Numbered from the stretch's first letter, positions 17,673 to 26,843 are shown. The stretch: 64,000 bases of DNA from Oscillospiraceae bacterium (GCA_902761055.1 CACWIS010000001.1:150158-214157), one strand, 5' to 3'. The notes: a model not told the origin generated them from the sequence alone. Made by a program: numbers and translations.

Positions 17673-18317
17673 CTATGCTCCGGATATTTCACCGTGAAGC
17701 CAGTTCAAGGCGTCCGAAAGGGTGCCGAGCGAGTCGATCAGGCCCTTTTCCACCGCCTCCTCGCCGTAGATCACGCTGCCGACGTCGTTGGCCAACTCGT
17801 CAGTGTTTGTCATCAGACGCAGATATTCCTCGCGCGTGCAGCGCGAATGGGTCGTCACAAAACGGACGATGCGCTCCTGGATGCGCGCGAAATAGTTGTA
17901 GGTCTGCGGCACGCCGATCACGATGCCGTTGAGCCGCACCGGATGGATCGTCATGGCCGCCGACGGCGCGATGAAGCTGCGCCGCGCGGCGACGGCGAGC
18001 GGAACGCCGATGGAGTGTCCCCCGCCGAGCACAAGCGAGCAGCTCGGCTTGCTCATGCCCGCGATCAGCTCCGCGATCGCGAGCCCGGCCTCCACGTCGC
18101 CGCCCATCGTGTTGAGCAGGATCAGAAGCCCTCCGATCTCCTCGCTCTCCTCGATCGCGGCGAGCATCGGGAGGATGTGCTCATATTTGGTCGTTTTCGC
18201 GTCCTCGGCAAGCAGCTGGTGTCCCTCGATCTGGCCGATGATCGTCAGGCAGTGGATGCCGCGCAGGCCCGCGGCGCCGAGCTCGCGGATCTGCCGGATC
18301 TCATCTTTGTTTTCCAA
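17673..18317 (-). CDS. tepA: ClpP-fold protease TepA
   Basis: A 214-residue protein of the ClpP/crotonase fold. GGGHSIGVPLAVAARRS with a nucleophile-like Ser and MTIHPVR with the His match Bacillus TepA (YmfB), a translocation-enhancing protein thought to degrade signal peptides. The likely start is TTG 18317 (GAGGTG six bases upstream); a GTG at 18326 is possible. A start further upstream is excluded because the rnf terminator lies at 18355-18386. tepA next to spoIIIE is conserved in Bacillus; here uppP lies between them. Confidence 0.85.
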   Translation of the reverse strand: MENKDEIRQIRELGAAGLRGIHCLTIIGQIEGHQLLAEDAKTTKYEHILPMLAAIEESEEIGGLLILLNTMGGDVEAGLAIAELIAGMSKPSCSLVLGGGHSIGVPLAVAARRSFIAPSAAMTIHPVRLNGIVIGVPQTYNYFARIQERIVRFVTTHSRCTREEYLRLMTNTDELANDVGSVIYGEEAVEKGLIDSLGTLSDALNWLHGEISGA

Positions 18318-18354
18318 ATCCTTCACCTCGCCTTTAGCATATCCCGCAGGCGCG

Positions 18355-18386
18355 AAAAAAACCGGCCTGCATACGCAGGCCGGTTT
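18355..18386 (-). terminator. Terminator of the rnf operon
   Basis: A 12-bp GC-rich stem (18386-18375 with 18370-18359), ATAC-type loop and T-run on the minus strand. Confidence 0.88.
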
Positions 18387-18402
18387 CTGAAGGGGCATTT
18401 CT

Positions 18403-19206
18403 CTATTCAGCTTTCTCGAACCACTGAATGACGCCGCGCGGGCAGACATCGACGCAGTGACCGCATTTGACGCACTTGTCGTTGTCCACGACAGCGAGGT
18501 TGTCGACGACCTTGATCGCGTCGGCCGGGCATTCGCGCTGACATTTCATGCAGCCGATGCAGCCGAAGTCGCAGATCTTCATGACGCGGCCGCCCTTGTC
18601 CTTGTTGGAGCAGGCGGGCATGACGCGCTGGCTCTCCGGCAGGAGCTTGATGATGCTCTTGGGGCAGGCGTCCGCGCAGGCGCCGCAGCCGACGCACTTG
18701 GAGCGGTCCACCCGGGCGATGCCCTCGACGATGTGGATCGCGTCAAATTTGCACGCGCGCGTGCAGTTGCCCAGGCCGATGCAGGCGAAGGTACAGGTCT
18801 TGTTGCTTTTTCCGCCGAAAAGCATGGCCGCCCGGCAGTCCTGCGGTCCGGTGTAGTTGAAGCGCATCTCGGCGTGGCCTTCGCAGCCCGAGCAGGGTAC
18901 AAAGGCGATCCTGCGCTCTTCCATGCCGCCCGCGACGCCCATGATCTCGGCGACCCTGGCGGCCGTTTCCGCGCCGCCCGCGACGCATTTGTTCGTCGGA
19001 GCCTTGCCCGCAGCCACGGCTGCGGCGTAGCCGTCGCAGCCGGGATAGCCGCAGCCGCCGCAGTTCGCGCCGGCGAGGCACTGGCGTACCGCGGCCTGCT
19101 TGGGATCGACCTCGACATGAAAGACCTTGGAGGCGACGGCCAGCAGCGCGCCGAGCACAGCGCCCATCAGGCCGAGCACAAGAACGGAAAGAAGGATCGT
19201 ATTCAC
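18403..19206 (-). CDS. rnfB: Rnf complex subunit B
   Basis: A 267-residue electron-entry subunit. An N-terminal membrane helix (1-28) is followed by a four-Cys iron-sulfur motif (CLAGANCGGCGYPGC) and several 4Fe-4S ferredoxin motifs (CVGCGACADACP, CIGCMKCQRECP, CVKCGHCVDVCP). Rnf couples reduced ferredoxin oxidation with NAD reduction to sodium or proton export across the membrane. It is the last gene of the rnfCDGEAB order, the arrangement known from clostridia, and is followed by a strong terminator. Confidence 0.97.
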   Translation of the reverse strand: MNTILLSVLVLGLMGAVLGALLAVASKVFHVEVDPKQAAVRQCLAGANCGGCGYPGCDGYAAAVAAGKAPTNKCVAGGAETAARVAEIMGVAGGMEERRIAFVPCSGCEGHAEMRFNYTGPQDCRAAMLFGGKSNKTCTFACIGLGNCTRACKFDAIHIVEGIARVDRSKCVGCGACADACPKSIIKLLPESQRVMPACSNKDKGGRVMKICDFGCIGCMKCQRECPADAIKVVDNLAVVDNDKCVKCGHCVDVCPRGVIQWFEKAE

Positions 19207-19224
19207 AGCAGTACTCCCTCCCTC

Positions 19225-19809
19225 TTAAAAGACCTTCATGCCGCTGAAGCCCATGAAGGCCAGCGCGACCAGAGCGGCGGAGACCAGGCAGATCGGGAAT
19301 CCTTCGAAGCACTCGGGATACTCGGAGAACTCGACTCTCTCACGCACGGAGGCGAAGAGCACGATCGCAAGCAGGAAACCGATGCCGCCGGTGATGCCGT
19401 AAACGACGGATTCAATGAAGTTGTAGTGGTTCTGCACGTTGAGCAGCACCACGCCGAGCACGGCGCAGTTGGTCGTGATCAGCGGCAGGTAGATGCCGAG
19501 CGCGCTGTAGAGCGAAGGCACGGACTTTTTCAGGAACATCTCGACGAGCTGGACCAGCGCGGCGATGATGAGAATGAAGGCCAGCGTCTCAAGAAAGGCC
19601 AGACCGAGCGGGACGAGGATGTAGGTGTCGATCAGCCAGCAGATCGCCGAGGCCATACCCATGACGAAAACGACCGCGACGCCCATGCCGAAGGCGGTGT
19701 CTGTCTTGTTCGAGCAGCCCAGGAAGGGGCAGCAGCCGAGAAACTGGGAGAAGATGAAGTTGTTGATCAGGATCGCGCCCAGCGAGATGGAAATGATGTT
19801 GAACAGCAT
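19225..19809 (-). CDS. rnfA: Rnf complex subunit A
   Basis: A 194-residue six-helix subunit, homologous to NqrE and to RnfE. NNFIFSQFLGCCPFLGCS near the N-terminus and LPLITTNCAVLG in the middle carry the paired conserved cysteines that bind a membrane-embedded iron-sulfur centre with RnfE. Its ATG overlaps the rnfE stop by one base (TAATG), so the two are coupled. Confidence 0.97.
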   Translation of the reverse strand: MLFNIISISLGAILINNFIFSQFLGCCPFLGCSNKTDTAFGMGVAVVFVMGMASAICWLIDTYILVPLGLAFLETLAFILIIAALVQLVEMFLKKSVPSLYSALGIYLPLITTNCAVLGVVLLNVQNHYNFIESVVYGITGGIGFLLAIVLFASVRERVEFSEYPECFEGFPICLVSAALVALAFMGFSGMKVF

Positions 19810-20510
19810 TATTCTTCGACCTCCTCTTCCTCATCGTCCGCTTTGGCGGCGAGCTCTTTTCTCTTTGCGGACTTCTTGAGCGCATACTGCATCACGGCGA
19901 TCAGGATGCCCAGCGTCAGGAAGCCGCCGAAGGGCATCGTCAGCACCTTCGCGCCGTACTCGCCGGAGAAGATCGAGATGCCGGAGCCGGAGCCGTCCAT
20001 CGTGAAGCGGAAGCCCTCGGTGACGTCGATCAGGCCGCCGCCGAAGGTGCCCTTGCCGAGCAGCTCGCGCACGATGGACATGACGAGCAGCACGCAGGTG
20101 TAGCCGAGACCCTGGAAGATGCCGTCAAAGAACGAGGCGCCGACGGTGTTCTTCTGGCAGAAGGCCTCCGCGCGGCCGATGATGATGCAGTTGACGACGA
20201 TCAGCGGGATGAAAACGCCAAGCGCCTCGGAAAGCGCGGGGATAAAGGCCTTGAGCAGCAGGTCGACGATCGTGACGAAGCCCGCGATGACCACGACGAA
20301 GATCGCCAGACGGATCTCCTCGGGAATGATCTTGCGGATCAGCGAGACGACGACGTTGCAGCAGGTCAGGATGATCAGGACCGACAGGCCCATGCCCAGG
20401 CCGTTGAACAGCGAGGTCGTGATGGCCATCGTGGCGCACATGCCGATCTGCTGGACAAGGACGGGGTTGTTGGTGATCAGACCCTCTTTGAACTGTTTGT
20501 TGATGTTCAT
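19809..20510 (-). CDS. rnfE: Rnf complex subunit E
   Basis: A 233-residue membrane subunit paired with RnfA in inverted topology. NNPVLVQQIGMCATMA and IPLIVVNCIIIGRAEAF are the expected cysteine-bearing signatures. The C-terminus ends in a highly acidic tail. It sits 12 bases after rnfG and overlaps rnfA by one base. Confidence 0.97.
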   Translation of the reverse strand: MNINKQFKEGLITNNPVLVQQIGMCATMAITTSLFNGLGMGLSVLIILTCCNVVVSLIRKIIPEEIRLAIFVVVIAGFVTIVDLLLKAFIPALSEALGVFIPLIVVNCIIIGRAEAFCQKNTVGASFFDGIFQGLGYTCVLLVMSIVRELLGKGTFGGGLIDVTEGFRFTMDGSGSGISIFSGEYGAKVLTMPFGGFLTLGILIAVMQYALKKSAKRKELAAKADDEEEEVEE

Positions 20511-20522
20511 GTCTTCCCCTCC

Positions 20523-21062
20523 TTAGCCCAAAGCTTTGACAGCCTCGATCGCGGTGGCGACGGCGCCGGTGACCGCTTTGGAGGTGATCGTCGCGCCGGT
20601 GATGGCGTCGATGTCCTGGATCGTGATGGTCTCGTCCTTGCCGATGAAGGACTTGCGGAAGCTCACGCCGCGCTCGGAGGCGCTGGCCGCGACCTCGCCG
20701 AGACCGGAGGTTTCGGAGTGCTTGATGATCGAAATACCGGCGCACCTGCCGTCGCTGTCGACGCCGACCGCCATCGTGATGGAGCCCTGCGCGCCGGAGA
20801 AGGTCGTCTCGACGACGTGGCCAGCTCCGTTGTCGGCTGTGCTGATCTTGTCGATCGTGGACTTGTAGGCTTCAAACTGCGCGGGATCGACCGCGGTGAA
20901 GGAATCCGCGTAAGGCAGCACGGCCTTGTAGGCCTTTTCGGTCTTTTCTCTCTCGCGCGCGGTAATCGGGCCGATGGTGACGGCGTTGACCTCGCCGAGC
21001 ACGGCGGCCACGATCGCGCAGATCAGGAACAGGACGACGGTGAGTTTCAGGACTTTTTTCAT
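20523..21062 (-). CDS. rnfG: Rnf complex subunit G (FMN-binding)
   Basis: A 179-residue protein with one N-terminal membrane helix (about 5-23) and an extracytoplasmic FMN-binding domain. DAITGATITSKAV contains the TGAT sequence whose final Thr carries FMN covalently. Its ATG overlaps the rnfD stop by four bases (ATGA). It passes electrons along the membrane arm of Rnf. Confidence 0.96.
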   Translation of the reverse strand: MKKVLKLTVVLFLICAIVAAVLGEVNAVTIGPITAREREKTEKAYKAVLPYADSFTAVDPAQFEAYKSTIDKISTADNGAGHVVETTFSGAQGSITMAVGVDSDGRCAGISIIKHSETSGLGEVAASASERGVSFRKSFIGKDETITIQDIDAITGATITSKAVTGAVATAIEAVKALG

Positions 21063-22081
21063 TTCGCCGCCTCCTTTGCCGCCTTGGCGGCCGCTTTCTG
21101 TGCGGCGATGTCCTCCTTGCTGACGCCGAACTGGTGACGGCGGAAGCCCTTGTCGATCGCCCAGGTGCAGATGTTCATGATCAGGATACTGTAGGTGACG
21201 CCCTCGGGGTAGCTGCCGAAGTAGCGGATCAGCACCGTCAGCGCGCCGCAGCCGAAGCCGAAGAGCAGCTGGCCGGGCATCGTGACCGGGCTGGTGGCGT
21301 AGTCGGTGGCCATGAAGAAGGCCGCCAGGATCAGACCGCCGGAGAGCAGGTTGTAGACCATCCAGGAGAAGTTGTCATATCCCTCGTGGCCGAAGATCAG
21401 TGTCAGAACGGCGACGGTGCCGATGAAGCTGACGGGGATGCGCCAGGAGATGATCTTGCGGATGATGAGGTAAATGCCGCCGGCGAGCAGCGCGAGCTTG
21501 CAGGCCTCGCCGAAGCAGCCGGGCATGATGCCGAGGAACATTTTGCCGTAAGTATAATACTCGGGCATCGGCTGGCCGGAATAGAGGTAGCTCATCGGCG
21601 TGGCCATCGAGACCGCATCAAGTCCCATCGCGCGCGGCGAGACCCAGTTGGTCATGATGCCCGCGTAGGAGGCGATCAGGAACGCGCGGGAGGCCAGCGC
21701 GGGGTTGACGAAGTTCTTGCCGAGACCGCCGTAGAGCTGCTTGACGATGACGATGGCGAAGAAGTTGCCGATCAGCGGCAGCCACCAGGGCGCCGAGGTG
21801 GGCAGCGTCATCGCGACGAGCATACCGGTCAGGCAGGCGGAGAAGTCGAAGATCGAGGGCTCCTTTTTGGTCAGACGGCGGTAAGCCCATTCGTAGAACA
21901 CGGCCGAGCACATCGAGACCGCGACCATGAGCACCGGCTTGAAGCCGAACTCGTAGGCGGCCGCGAGCAGCGAGGGCAGAAGCGCGAGCATCACGTTGAG
22001 CATGATGCGCTTCGTGTCCATATTGGTCCTGACCTGCGGCTGATATGCCACGTCGAGGACGATTCTTTCTTTCTTATCCAT
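21059..22081 (-). CDS. rnfD: Rnf complex subunit D
   Basis: A 340-residue integral membrane subunit (NqrB family), about nine to ten helices, thought to form the ion path. DAVSMATPMSYL contains the Thr expected to bind FMN covalently. ATG 22081 is chosen because it overlaps the rnfC stop (TAATG); upstream sequence in the same frame is only a shadow of rnfC. It ends in an Ala/Lys-rich tail. Confidence 0.95.
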   Translation of the reverse strand: MDKKERIVLDVAYQPQVRTNMDTKRIMLNVMLALLPSLLAAAYEFGFKPVLMVAVSMCSAVFYEWAYRRLTKKEPSIFDFSACLTGMLVAMTLPTSAPWWLPLIGNFFAIVIVKQLYGGLGKNFVNPALASRAFLIASYAGIMTNWVSPRAMGLDAVSMATPMSYLYSGQPMPEYYTYGKMFLGIMPGCFGEACKLALLAGGIYLIIRKIISWRIPVSFIGTVAVLTLIFGHEGYDNFSWMVYNLLSGGLILAAFFMATDYATSPVTMPGQLLFGFGCGALTVLIRYFGSYPEGVTYSILIMNICTWAIDKGFRRHQFGVSKEDIAAQKAAAKAAKEAAK

Positions 22082-23433
22082 TACGCTTTCGCCTCCTTTG
22101 CCGCGGCTGCCTCGGCCGCCGCCTTTTCCTTGGCGGCCTTGGCCTGGAACATGAGCTTCGCGGTCTTGAACGCGTGGGTCAGAGGCATTCTCGCCGGGCA
22201 GTTGAACGAGCAGGAACCGCACTCAAAGCAGTCCGTGATATGGTACTTCTCCATCATCTCGTAGTCGCCCTTGGAGTAATACATGTACATGAACACCGGC
22301 TCGAGGTTCATCGGGCAGACCGTGATGCATTTGCCGCAGCGGATACAGGACGGATGCGGAACGGTCTTGTCTTCCTTCTCGGTGAAGAAGAGAACGCCCG
22401 AGGTGCCCTTGATGGTCGGAGCCTCGAAGCTGGTCGCGCAGATGCCCATCATCGGTCCGCCGAGGACGATCTTGCGCGGGGTCACGGCGAAGCCGCCGCA
22501 CTGCTCGGCGAGGTAGCCGAGCGGCGTGCCGACGCGCGTGAGCGCGTTGCAGGTCTTGTTCATCGCGCTGCCCGCGACGGTGACGATACGCTCGATGACC
22601 GGCTTGCCCTCGTAGCAGGCCTGGTAGATCGCATAGCAGGTACGCGTGGAGACCACGTTCGCGCCGACGCCGGAGGGGATGCCGCCGGGCTTGACCTCCC
22701 TGCCCGTAACGGCCTTGACCTGCATCTTTTCGGCGCCCTGCGGGTACTTGACCTTCTCGGGGACGATCTCGATGCCGTACTTCTCGGGGTGGAGGGAATT
22801 GAGCAGATCGATGGCGTCCTTCTTGTTGACCTCGATGCCGTAGTAGACCTTGTCGAGGCCGCTAGCGATGCGCACCAGCTCGATGCCCTTGAGCAGCTGC
22901 TCGGGGTAGTTCAGCATCGTCAGATGGTCGCCGTTGAGATACGGCTCGCACTCCGCGCCGTTGATGATGAGCTTGTCGACCTTGCCGATGCCGCCGCGGA
23001 TCTTGAACGCAGTCGGGAACATCGCGCCGCCCATGCCGACGACGCCGGCCTCGCGGATGCGCGTGAGGATCGCCTCGGGATCCCTGAGCTGCTCCTCGGT
23101 AAGAGGGACGAGATCCTCGCAGGGGGTGTCCTGATAATCATTCTCGATCACGACGGACATGATCATGTCGCCCAACGGATGCGGCCGCGGCTCGATCGCG
23201 ACGACCTTACCGGAGACGGACGAATGGACGGGCGCAGAGACGGGCGCGGGGTTCTCGCCGACCTTCTGTCCCATCTTCACGTAGTCCCCGACGGCGACGA
23301 TCGGCTTGTCAGGCGCGCCGATATGCTGCGCCATGGGAATGATCACCTGGGGTGGCGGCGTGACGACCGAGATCGGGATCTCGGGCGCTTTCATGTAATT
23401 GGGATGCACGCCGCGCTTGAAAGTATGGATCAT
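22081..23433 (-). CDS. rnfC: Rnf complex subunit C
   Basis: A 450-residue peripheral NADH-binding subunit. The flavin/NADH-binding fold shows GVVGMGGAMFPTAFK and NGAECEPYL, and two 4Fe-4S motifs follow (CIRCGKCITVCP and CFECGSCSFNCP). The C-terminus is an Ala/Lys/Glu-rich helix. ATG 23433 has a GAGGTGA site and lies behind the only promoter of the operon. The six genes are coupled by overlaps or short gaps, as expected for one membrane complex. Confidence 0.97.
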   Translation of the reverse strand: MIHTFKRGVHPNYMKAPEIPISVVTPPPQVIIPMAQHIGAPDKPIVAVGDYVKMGQKVGENPAPVSAPVHSSVSGKVVAIEPRPHPLGDMIMSVVIENDYQDTPCEDLVPLTEEQLRDPEAILTRIREAGVVGMGGAMFPTAFKIRGGIGKVDKLIINGAECEPYLNGDHLTMLNYPEQLLKGIELVRIASGLDKVYYGIEVNKKDAIDLLNSLHPEKYGIEIVPEKVKYPQGAEKMQVKAVTGREVKPGGIPSGVGANVVSTRTCYAIYQACYEGKPVIERIVTVAGSAMNKTCNALTRVGTPLGYLAEQCGGFAVTPRKIVLGGPMMGICATSFEAPTIKGTSGVLFFTEKEDKTVPHPSCIRCGKCITVCPMNLEPVFMYMYYSKGDYEMMEKYHITDCFECGSCSFNCPARMPLTHAFKTAKLMFQAKAAKEKAAAEAAAAKEAKA

Positions 23434-23465
23434 ATACGCTTCACCTCGCAGTATTTTACTTGTAT

Positions 23466-23495
23466 ATATTACCACAGAACGCGGTGTCGTGTCTA
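23466..23495 (-). promoter_or_regulatory. Promoter of the rnf operon
   Basis: TAGACA (23495-23490), 18-base spacer and TAATAT (23471-23466) with extended TGG. The -35 and spacing resemble the PAP2 promoter at 10583. Confidence 0.6.
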
Positions 23496-23611
23496 TGGTC
23501 AGAGGCGCAGAATCCGTCAAAATAGATAGATAAGTTTCTGACAAGCCTGTTAATTTCATGTCAGTTTGGCGTATTATCACAAAAAGAACGCGCAAAGATG
23601 TCGATAAGGCA

Positions 23612-23652
23612 GAAAAAGAACAGGCGGTCTTCCCGATCGGGAAAACCGCCTG
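23612..23652 (-). terminator. Terminator of the flavodiiron gene
   Basis: CAGGCGGT pairs with ACCGCCTG around an inner TTCCCGATCGGGAA stem; a T-rich tail follows on the minus strand. Confidence 0.8.
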
Positions 23653-23678
23653 CATGAAATGTCCGGTTCTGCCGTATT

Positions 23679-24881
23679 TCAGGCCCGGATATCCTGAGCG
23701 ATCGCGTCAGCCAGCGCATCGAGCTGCTCGAGCTGGCTCTCGGCCAGCGCGGACTTGAGCGCGATGCTCTCGCCGATGTAGTCGATATTCTTCAGTCCCG
23801 CGAGGATCTCGCGCATGACCTTGCCGCTCGTCGACGCCCAGCTTCCGTTTTCGATCAGGGCAACCTTGCGGCTCTGCAGGTTGTGCGCCGCGATATCGTG
23901 CAGCAGATTCTCCATCGTCACAAAGACGCCGGCGTTGTAGGTCGTGGCGGCAAAGACGAGATGGCTGCAGCGGAACGCATCGGAGACGATGTTGCTTGCC
24001 GGGATAACGGAGGTGTCGTGCATGCGCACGCGAACGCCGCGCTCGGCAAGCTTGACCGCGAGGATGTTCGCGGCGTTCTCGGTGTGGCCGTAGACGGACG
24101 CGTAGGCGATCATCACGCTCTTTTCCTCGGGCGTGTAGCTGCTCCACAGCAGGTACTTTTCGAGGAACGCGCCGAAGTCCCTGCGCCAGATGAAGCCGTG
24201 CAGCGGGCAGACATACCGGATGTCCAGCTTTGCGGCCTTTTTCAGCACGTTCTGCACCTGCGGGCCGTATTTCCCGACGATGTTGGTGTAGTAACGCCGC
24301 GCCTCGTCGAGGTGCTCGGTGAAGAAATCCGTCTCGTCAGCAAAGATGCGGCCGTTGAGCGCGCCAAAGAGGCCGAAGGCGTCAGCCGAGAAAAGGATCC
24401 CGTCGGTGGAATCGTAGGTCATCATGACCTCGGGCCAATGGACCATGGGCGCGTTGATGAAGTTCAGCACATGGCGGCCGGACGAAAACGTATCGCCCTC
24501 CTTGACCAGCGTGATGCGCGCGGACAGATCCATTGGGAAGAACTGGCCCAGCATGGTCTGGATCTTGGCGTTGCAGATGATCTTCACATCCGGGTAGCGG
24601 AGGATCAGATCCCCGACGGTATAGGCGTGGTCGGGCTCCATATGGGAGATGACGAGATAATCCAGTCCCCTTCCGCCGAGCGCGAAAGCCACGTTTTCAA
24701 AGAAGGTCTGATAGACCGCCTTGTCGACGGTATCGAACAGCACGGTCTTTTCGTCAAGAAGCAAAAAGGAGTTATAGGATACGCCCTCGGGAACGCTGTA
24801 AACGCCCTCGAAGCAGCTCAGACGCCGATCGTCTGCGCCGACCCAGATCAGATCGTCGAGAACTTTTCTTGTGCAGTGCAT
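23679..24881 (-). CDS. FprA-type flavodiiron protein (A-type flavoprotein)
   Basis: A 400-residue soluble enzyme that reduces oxygen or nitric oxide to protect anaerobes. The N-terminal beta-lactamase-like domain keeps the diiron ligands (SHMEPDHAYT, the His of NAPMVHWPE, the Asp of FSADAFG, the His of CPLHGFIWR). The C-terminal flavodoxin domain starts about residue 254 (MIAYASVYGHTENAA). No rubredoxin domain is fused. GGAGGAA precedes the ATG. It is a single-gene unit, divergent from the small protein at 24991. Confidence 0.95.
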   Translation of the reverse strand: MHCTRKVLDDLIWVGADDRRLSCFEGVYSVPEGVSYNSFLLLDEKTVLFDTVDKAVYQTFFENVAFALGGRGLDYLVISHMEPDHAYTVGDLILRYPDVKIICNAKIQTMLGQFFPMDLSARITLVKEGDTFSSGRHVLNFINAPMVHWPEVMMTYDSTDGILFSADAFGLFGALNGRIFADETDFFTEHLDEARRYYTNIVGKYGPQVQNVLKKAAKLDIRYVCPLHGFIWRRDFGAFLEKYLLWSSYTPEEKSVMIAYASVYGHTENAANILAVKLAERGVRVRMHDTSVIPASNIVSDAFRCSHLVFAATTYNAGVFVTMENLLHDIAAHNLQSRKVALIENGSWASTSGKVMREILAGLKNIDYIGESIALKSALAESQLEQLDALADAIAQDIRA

Positions 24882-24917
24882 GGCATTTCCTCCGTTCAGT
24901 ATTGGATTTATGCTTTG

Positions 24918-24946
24918 ATTCTACCATATTCCTGTGGCGCGCGCAA
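24918..24946 (-). promoter_or_regulatory. Promoter of the flavodiiron gene
   Basis: TTGCGC (24946-24941), 17-base spacer and TAGAAT (24923-24918) with extended TGG. Confidence 0.7.
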
Positions 24947-24954
24947 GGAATATG

Positions 24955-24963
24955 TGCTATGAT
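24955..24963 (+). promoter_or_regulatory. Extended -10 promoter of the unknown gene at 24991
   Basis: TGC plus TATGAT, the same extended -10 as at 605-613. The -35 region is poor and lies over the divergent promoter, so the two may compete. Confidence 0.5.
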
Positions 24964-24990
24964 GAGGAAAAAAGCAGGAGGTCTCCCCCT

Positions 24991-25353
24991 ATGGCAGACA
25001 AAAGGTTTTTCTCGCCCTCCGGTGCGGTCTGCGACGCCGCCGTCGAGTCGGATTTTGACAGGGCGGAGCGCTATGACAAAGTGTTCGTCGGCGCGCTTGG
25101 CGTGTACTACCGCGACGGTTTTCGCTTCAAATACGTCCCCTATCCCGCGCTTGAGCGCGCCTTCATCCGCGTGCAGGAGGTCAACGGCCGTCTCTGCTGC
25201 GGCAGGGCCGTGTTCGCCTATTTCCGTCTGGTCCTCGTCGTCGGAGGCCGGGAATGGGGCGATGTGATGAGCGAGGACGAAAAGGCCATGGACGACGCGC
25301 TCGCCGCCATCGCGCGGCGCTCCCCCTCCACGGCGATCGGATTCGTAAAGTGA
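24991..25353 (+). CDS. Unknown small protein, paralogue of the gene at 11273
   Basis: A 120-residue soluble protein with no recognised domain. VPYPALERAFIR and YYRDG match the protein at 11273-11668, and both end with a short AIGFVK/AVGYVP-like segment after a helical stretch rich in Asp, Glu and Ala. ATG 24991 follows a strong GCAGGAGG. It is a single-gene unit with its own terminator. Two unlinked copies in 14 kb suggest a lineage-specific family; function unknown. Confidence 0.8.
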   Translation: MADKRFFSPSGAVCDAAVESDFDRAERYDKVFVGALGVYYRDGFRFKYVPYPALERAFIRVQEVNGRLCCGRAVFAYFRLVLVVGGREWGDVMSEDEKAMDDALAAIARRSPSTAIGFVK

Positions 25354-25366
25354 CGGATCGTTCTGC

Positions 25367-25397
25367 GGCTCCCCTGTGCACAGGGGAGCCTTTTTTT
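25367..25397 (+). terminator. Terminator of the small unknown gene
   Basis: A perfect 24-base palindrome (25367-25390) followed by seven T. Confidence 0.85.
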
Positions 25398-25404
25398 GAA
25401 AATG

Positions 25405-25430
25405 TGCAAGATTTCCTCTCCTTTTTCGAC
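25405..25430 (+). promoter_or_regulatory. Possible ECF-type promoter of the first sigma operon
   Basis: TGCAAG, 16 bases, CGAC: the same spacing as the better candidate at 26899. Speculative. Confidence 0.25.
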
Positions 25431-25462
25431 TTGATGGATGAGGCGGAAAGGAAGTGACGCAT

Positions 25463-26020
25463 TTGGAGGATCGTGAGATCGTCGACCTGTTCTTCGAGCG
25501 CTCGGAACAGGCCATACGGGAACTGGACAAACGATACGGACAAGCCGTAAAGAAGACCGTGGGAAACATCCTGCGCGACAGCCAGGATGCGGAGGAGTGC
25601 GTGAACGACGCGTACCTGGGGGTCTGGAGCAGTATTCCGCCTCAGCGTCCGGACTATCTGGGCAGCTTTGTTTGCCGCATCGCCCGCAATCAGGCCGTGT
25701 CGCGTCTGCGCAGCGAGAAAGCGGCAAAGCGGAACCGCGGCTTCGACCTTGTGCTTGACGAGCTCTCTGAGATCATCCCCTCCGGCGCAGACCTTGAAAA
25801 GGAGCTGGAAGCAAAGGAGCTTGCGCAGGCCGTCGACCGTTTTCTTTCGACGCTGGATTACGGCGACCGCTTTCTCTTTGTCCGGCGCTACTGGTACGCC
25901 GACGGCGTCCGGGAGATCGCCGCCGCGACGGGCCGGAAGGAAAACCAGATCTCCGTGCGTCTTTTCCGCCTCCGCGAGAAATTGCGGAAAACTCTGGTTA
26001 AGGAGGGCCTGCTTGTATGA
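25463..26020 (+). CDS. ECF-type RNA polymerase sigma factor (first of two)
   Basis: A 185-residue sigma-70-family protein of ECF size. Region 2 shows SQDAEECVNDAYLGVWS and region 4 ends with an Arg/Lys-rich recognition helix (ENQISVRLFRLREKLRK). The proposed start is TTG 25463, eight bases after AAAGGAAG; GTG 25454 is possible but sits on the ribosome site. The anti-sigma gene overlaps its stop by four bases (ATGA). It is about 40% like the second sigma at 26965 by eye, so the pair looks duplicated. Confidence 0.88.
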   Translation: MEDREIVDLFFERSEQAIRELDKRYGQAVKKTVGNILRDSQDAEECVNDAYLGVWSSIPPQRPDYLGSFVCRIARNQAVSRLRSEKAAKRNRGFDLVLDELSEIIPSGADLEKELEAKELAQAVDRFLSTLDYGDRFLFVRRYWYADGVREIAAATGRKENQISVRLFRLREKLRKTLVKEGLLV

Positions 26021-26829
26021 ATCGGGAAAAGCTTTTCGATGCGCTCGCCGGGATCGACGAACGCTATGTCGGCGAGGCGCTGCACTACTCCCCCGAGGAT
26101 GCATCCGGCTCCTCGGAAAGGATCGTACACTTGAAAAAGAAACGTTTGATTTCCCTCGCTCTCGCCGCCGCGCTGGTGCTGGCGCTGGGCGTTGCGGCCT
26201 ACGCCGTATACTCCACCTATTCCGCGCGCGTCCCCGCGCCGGAGGAGAGCTTCCGCATCAGCTGGGAGGAAAACGCGAGCGGCTATATCGAATGGACGGA
26301 CGCGAAGCTCGCCGTGACCTTCCCCGAGACGGCGGAGAGCAGGGAGATCGAATTCCGCCCCGGCTGGCTGCCGGATGAGCTGAACTCGCTGAAGAGCGAC
26401 GAATGGCGCAGCCGTCTGACCGCGGAGCAGCTGGCAGATAAATATCCCGACATGACCGCCAGCCAGCCGCTGCTGATCGAGAGCTACTCCATGTCCATGT
26501 TCAACAACGGCGGCGCGCTGCTGCTGCTCTACTACACGCCGGAGGACATCATCGAGGAGCACTGGGACGAACAGGGCGTGGATGTGATGCGCTTCCATTG
26601 TACTCAGGTTCTTGAGGCGAACGCATACGCCCCGGAGCGAACGCTTGAAGAGGATATCCTCCTGATGTCCGATCCCGACGAGGGCTGGATCGTGCGTCTC
26701 GCCGGTGAGGTCGGGATGGATACGCTGGTGAAGGTCGCAAGGAATCTCGAGATCCGCGAGACCGGCAAAACGCTGCGCTACGACGACTTTGAGGATCACT
26801 ACACCTTCATGGACGGCGGTGTCGGTTGA
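26017..26829 (+). CDS. Membrane-anchored anti-sigma-like protein (first)
   Basis: A 270-residue protein. Residues 1-43 are cytoplasmic, a single membrane helix runs about 44-66 (LISLALAAALVLALGVAAYA), and the rest is an extracytoplasmic domain that resembles DUF4367-type sensor domains (it closes with TLVKVARNLEI). By position and topology it should hold the overlapping sigma factor at the membrane until a signal arrives. No protease site can be inferred. The assignment is by context and topology, not by a clear anti-sigma motif. Confidence 0.75.
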   Translation: MNREKLFDALAGIDERYVGEALHYSPEDASGSSERIVHLKKKRLISLALAAALVLALGVAAYAVYSTYSARVPAPEESFRISWEENASGYIEWTDAKLAVTFPETAESREIEFRPGWLPDELNSLKSDEWRSRLTAEQLADKYPDMTASQPLLIESYSMSMFNNGGALLLLYYTPEDIIEEHWDEQGVDVMRFHCTQVLEANAYAPERTLEEDILLMSDPDEGWIVRLAGEVGMDTLVKVARNLEIRETGKTLRYDDFEDHYTFMDGGVG

Positions 26830-26843
26830 TAATCCCAAAGCGG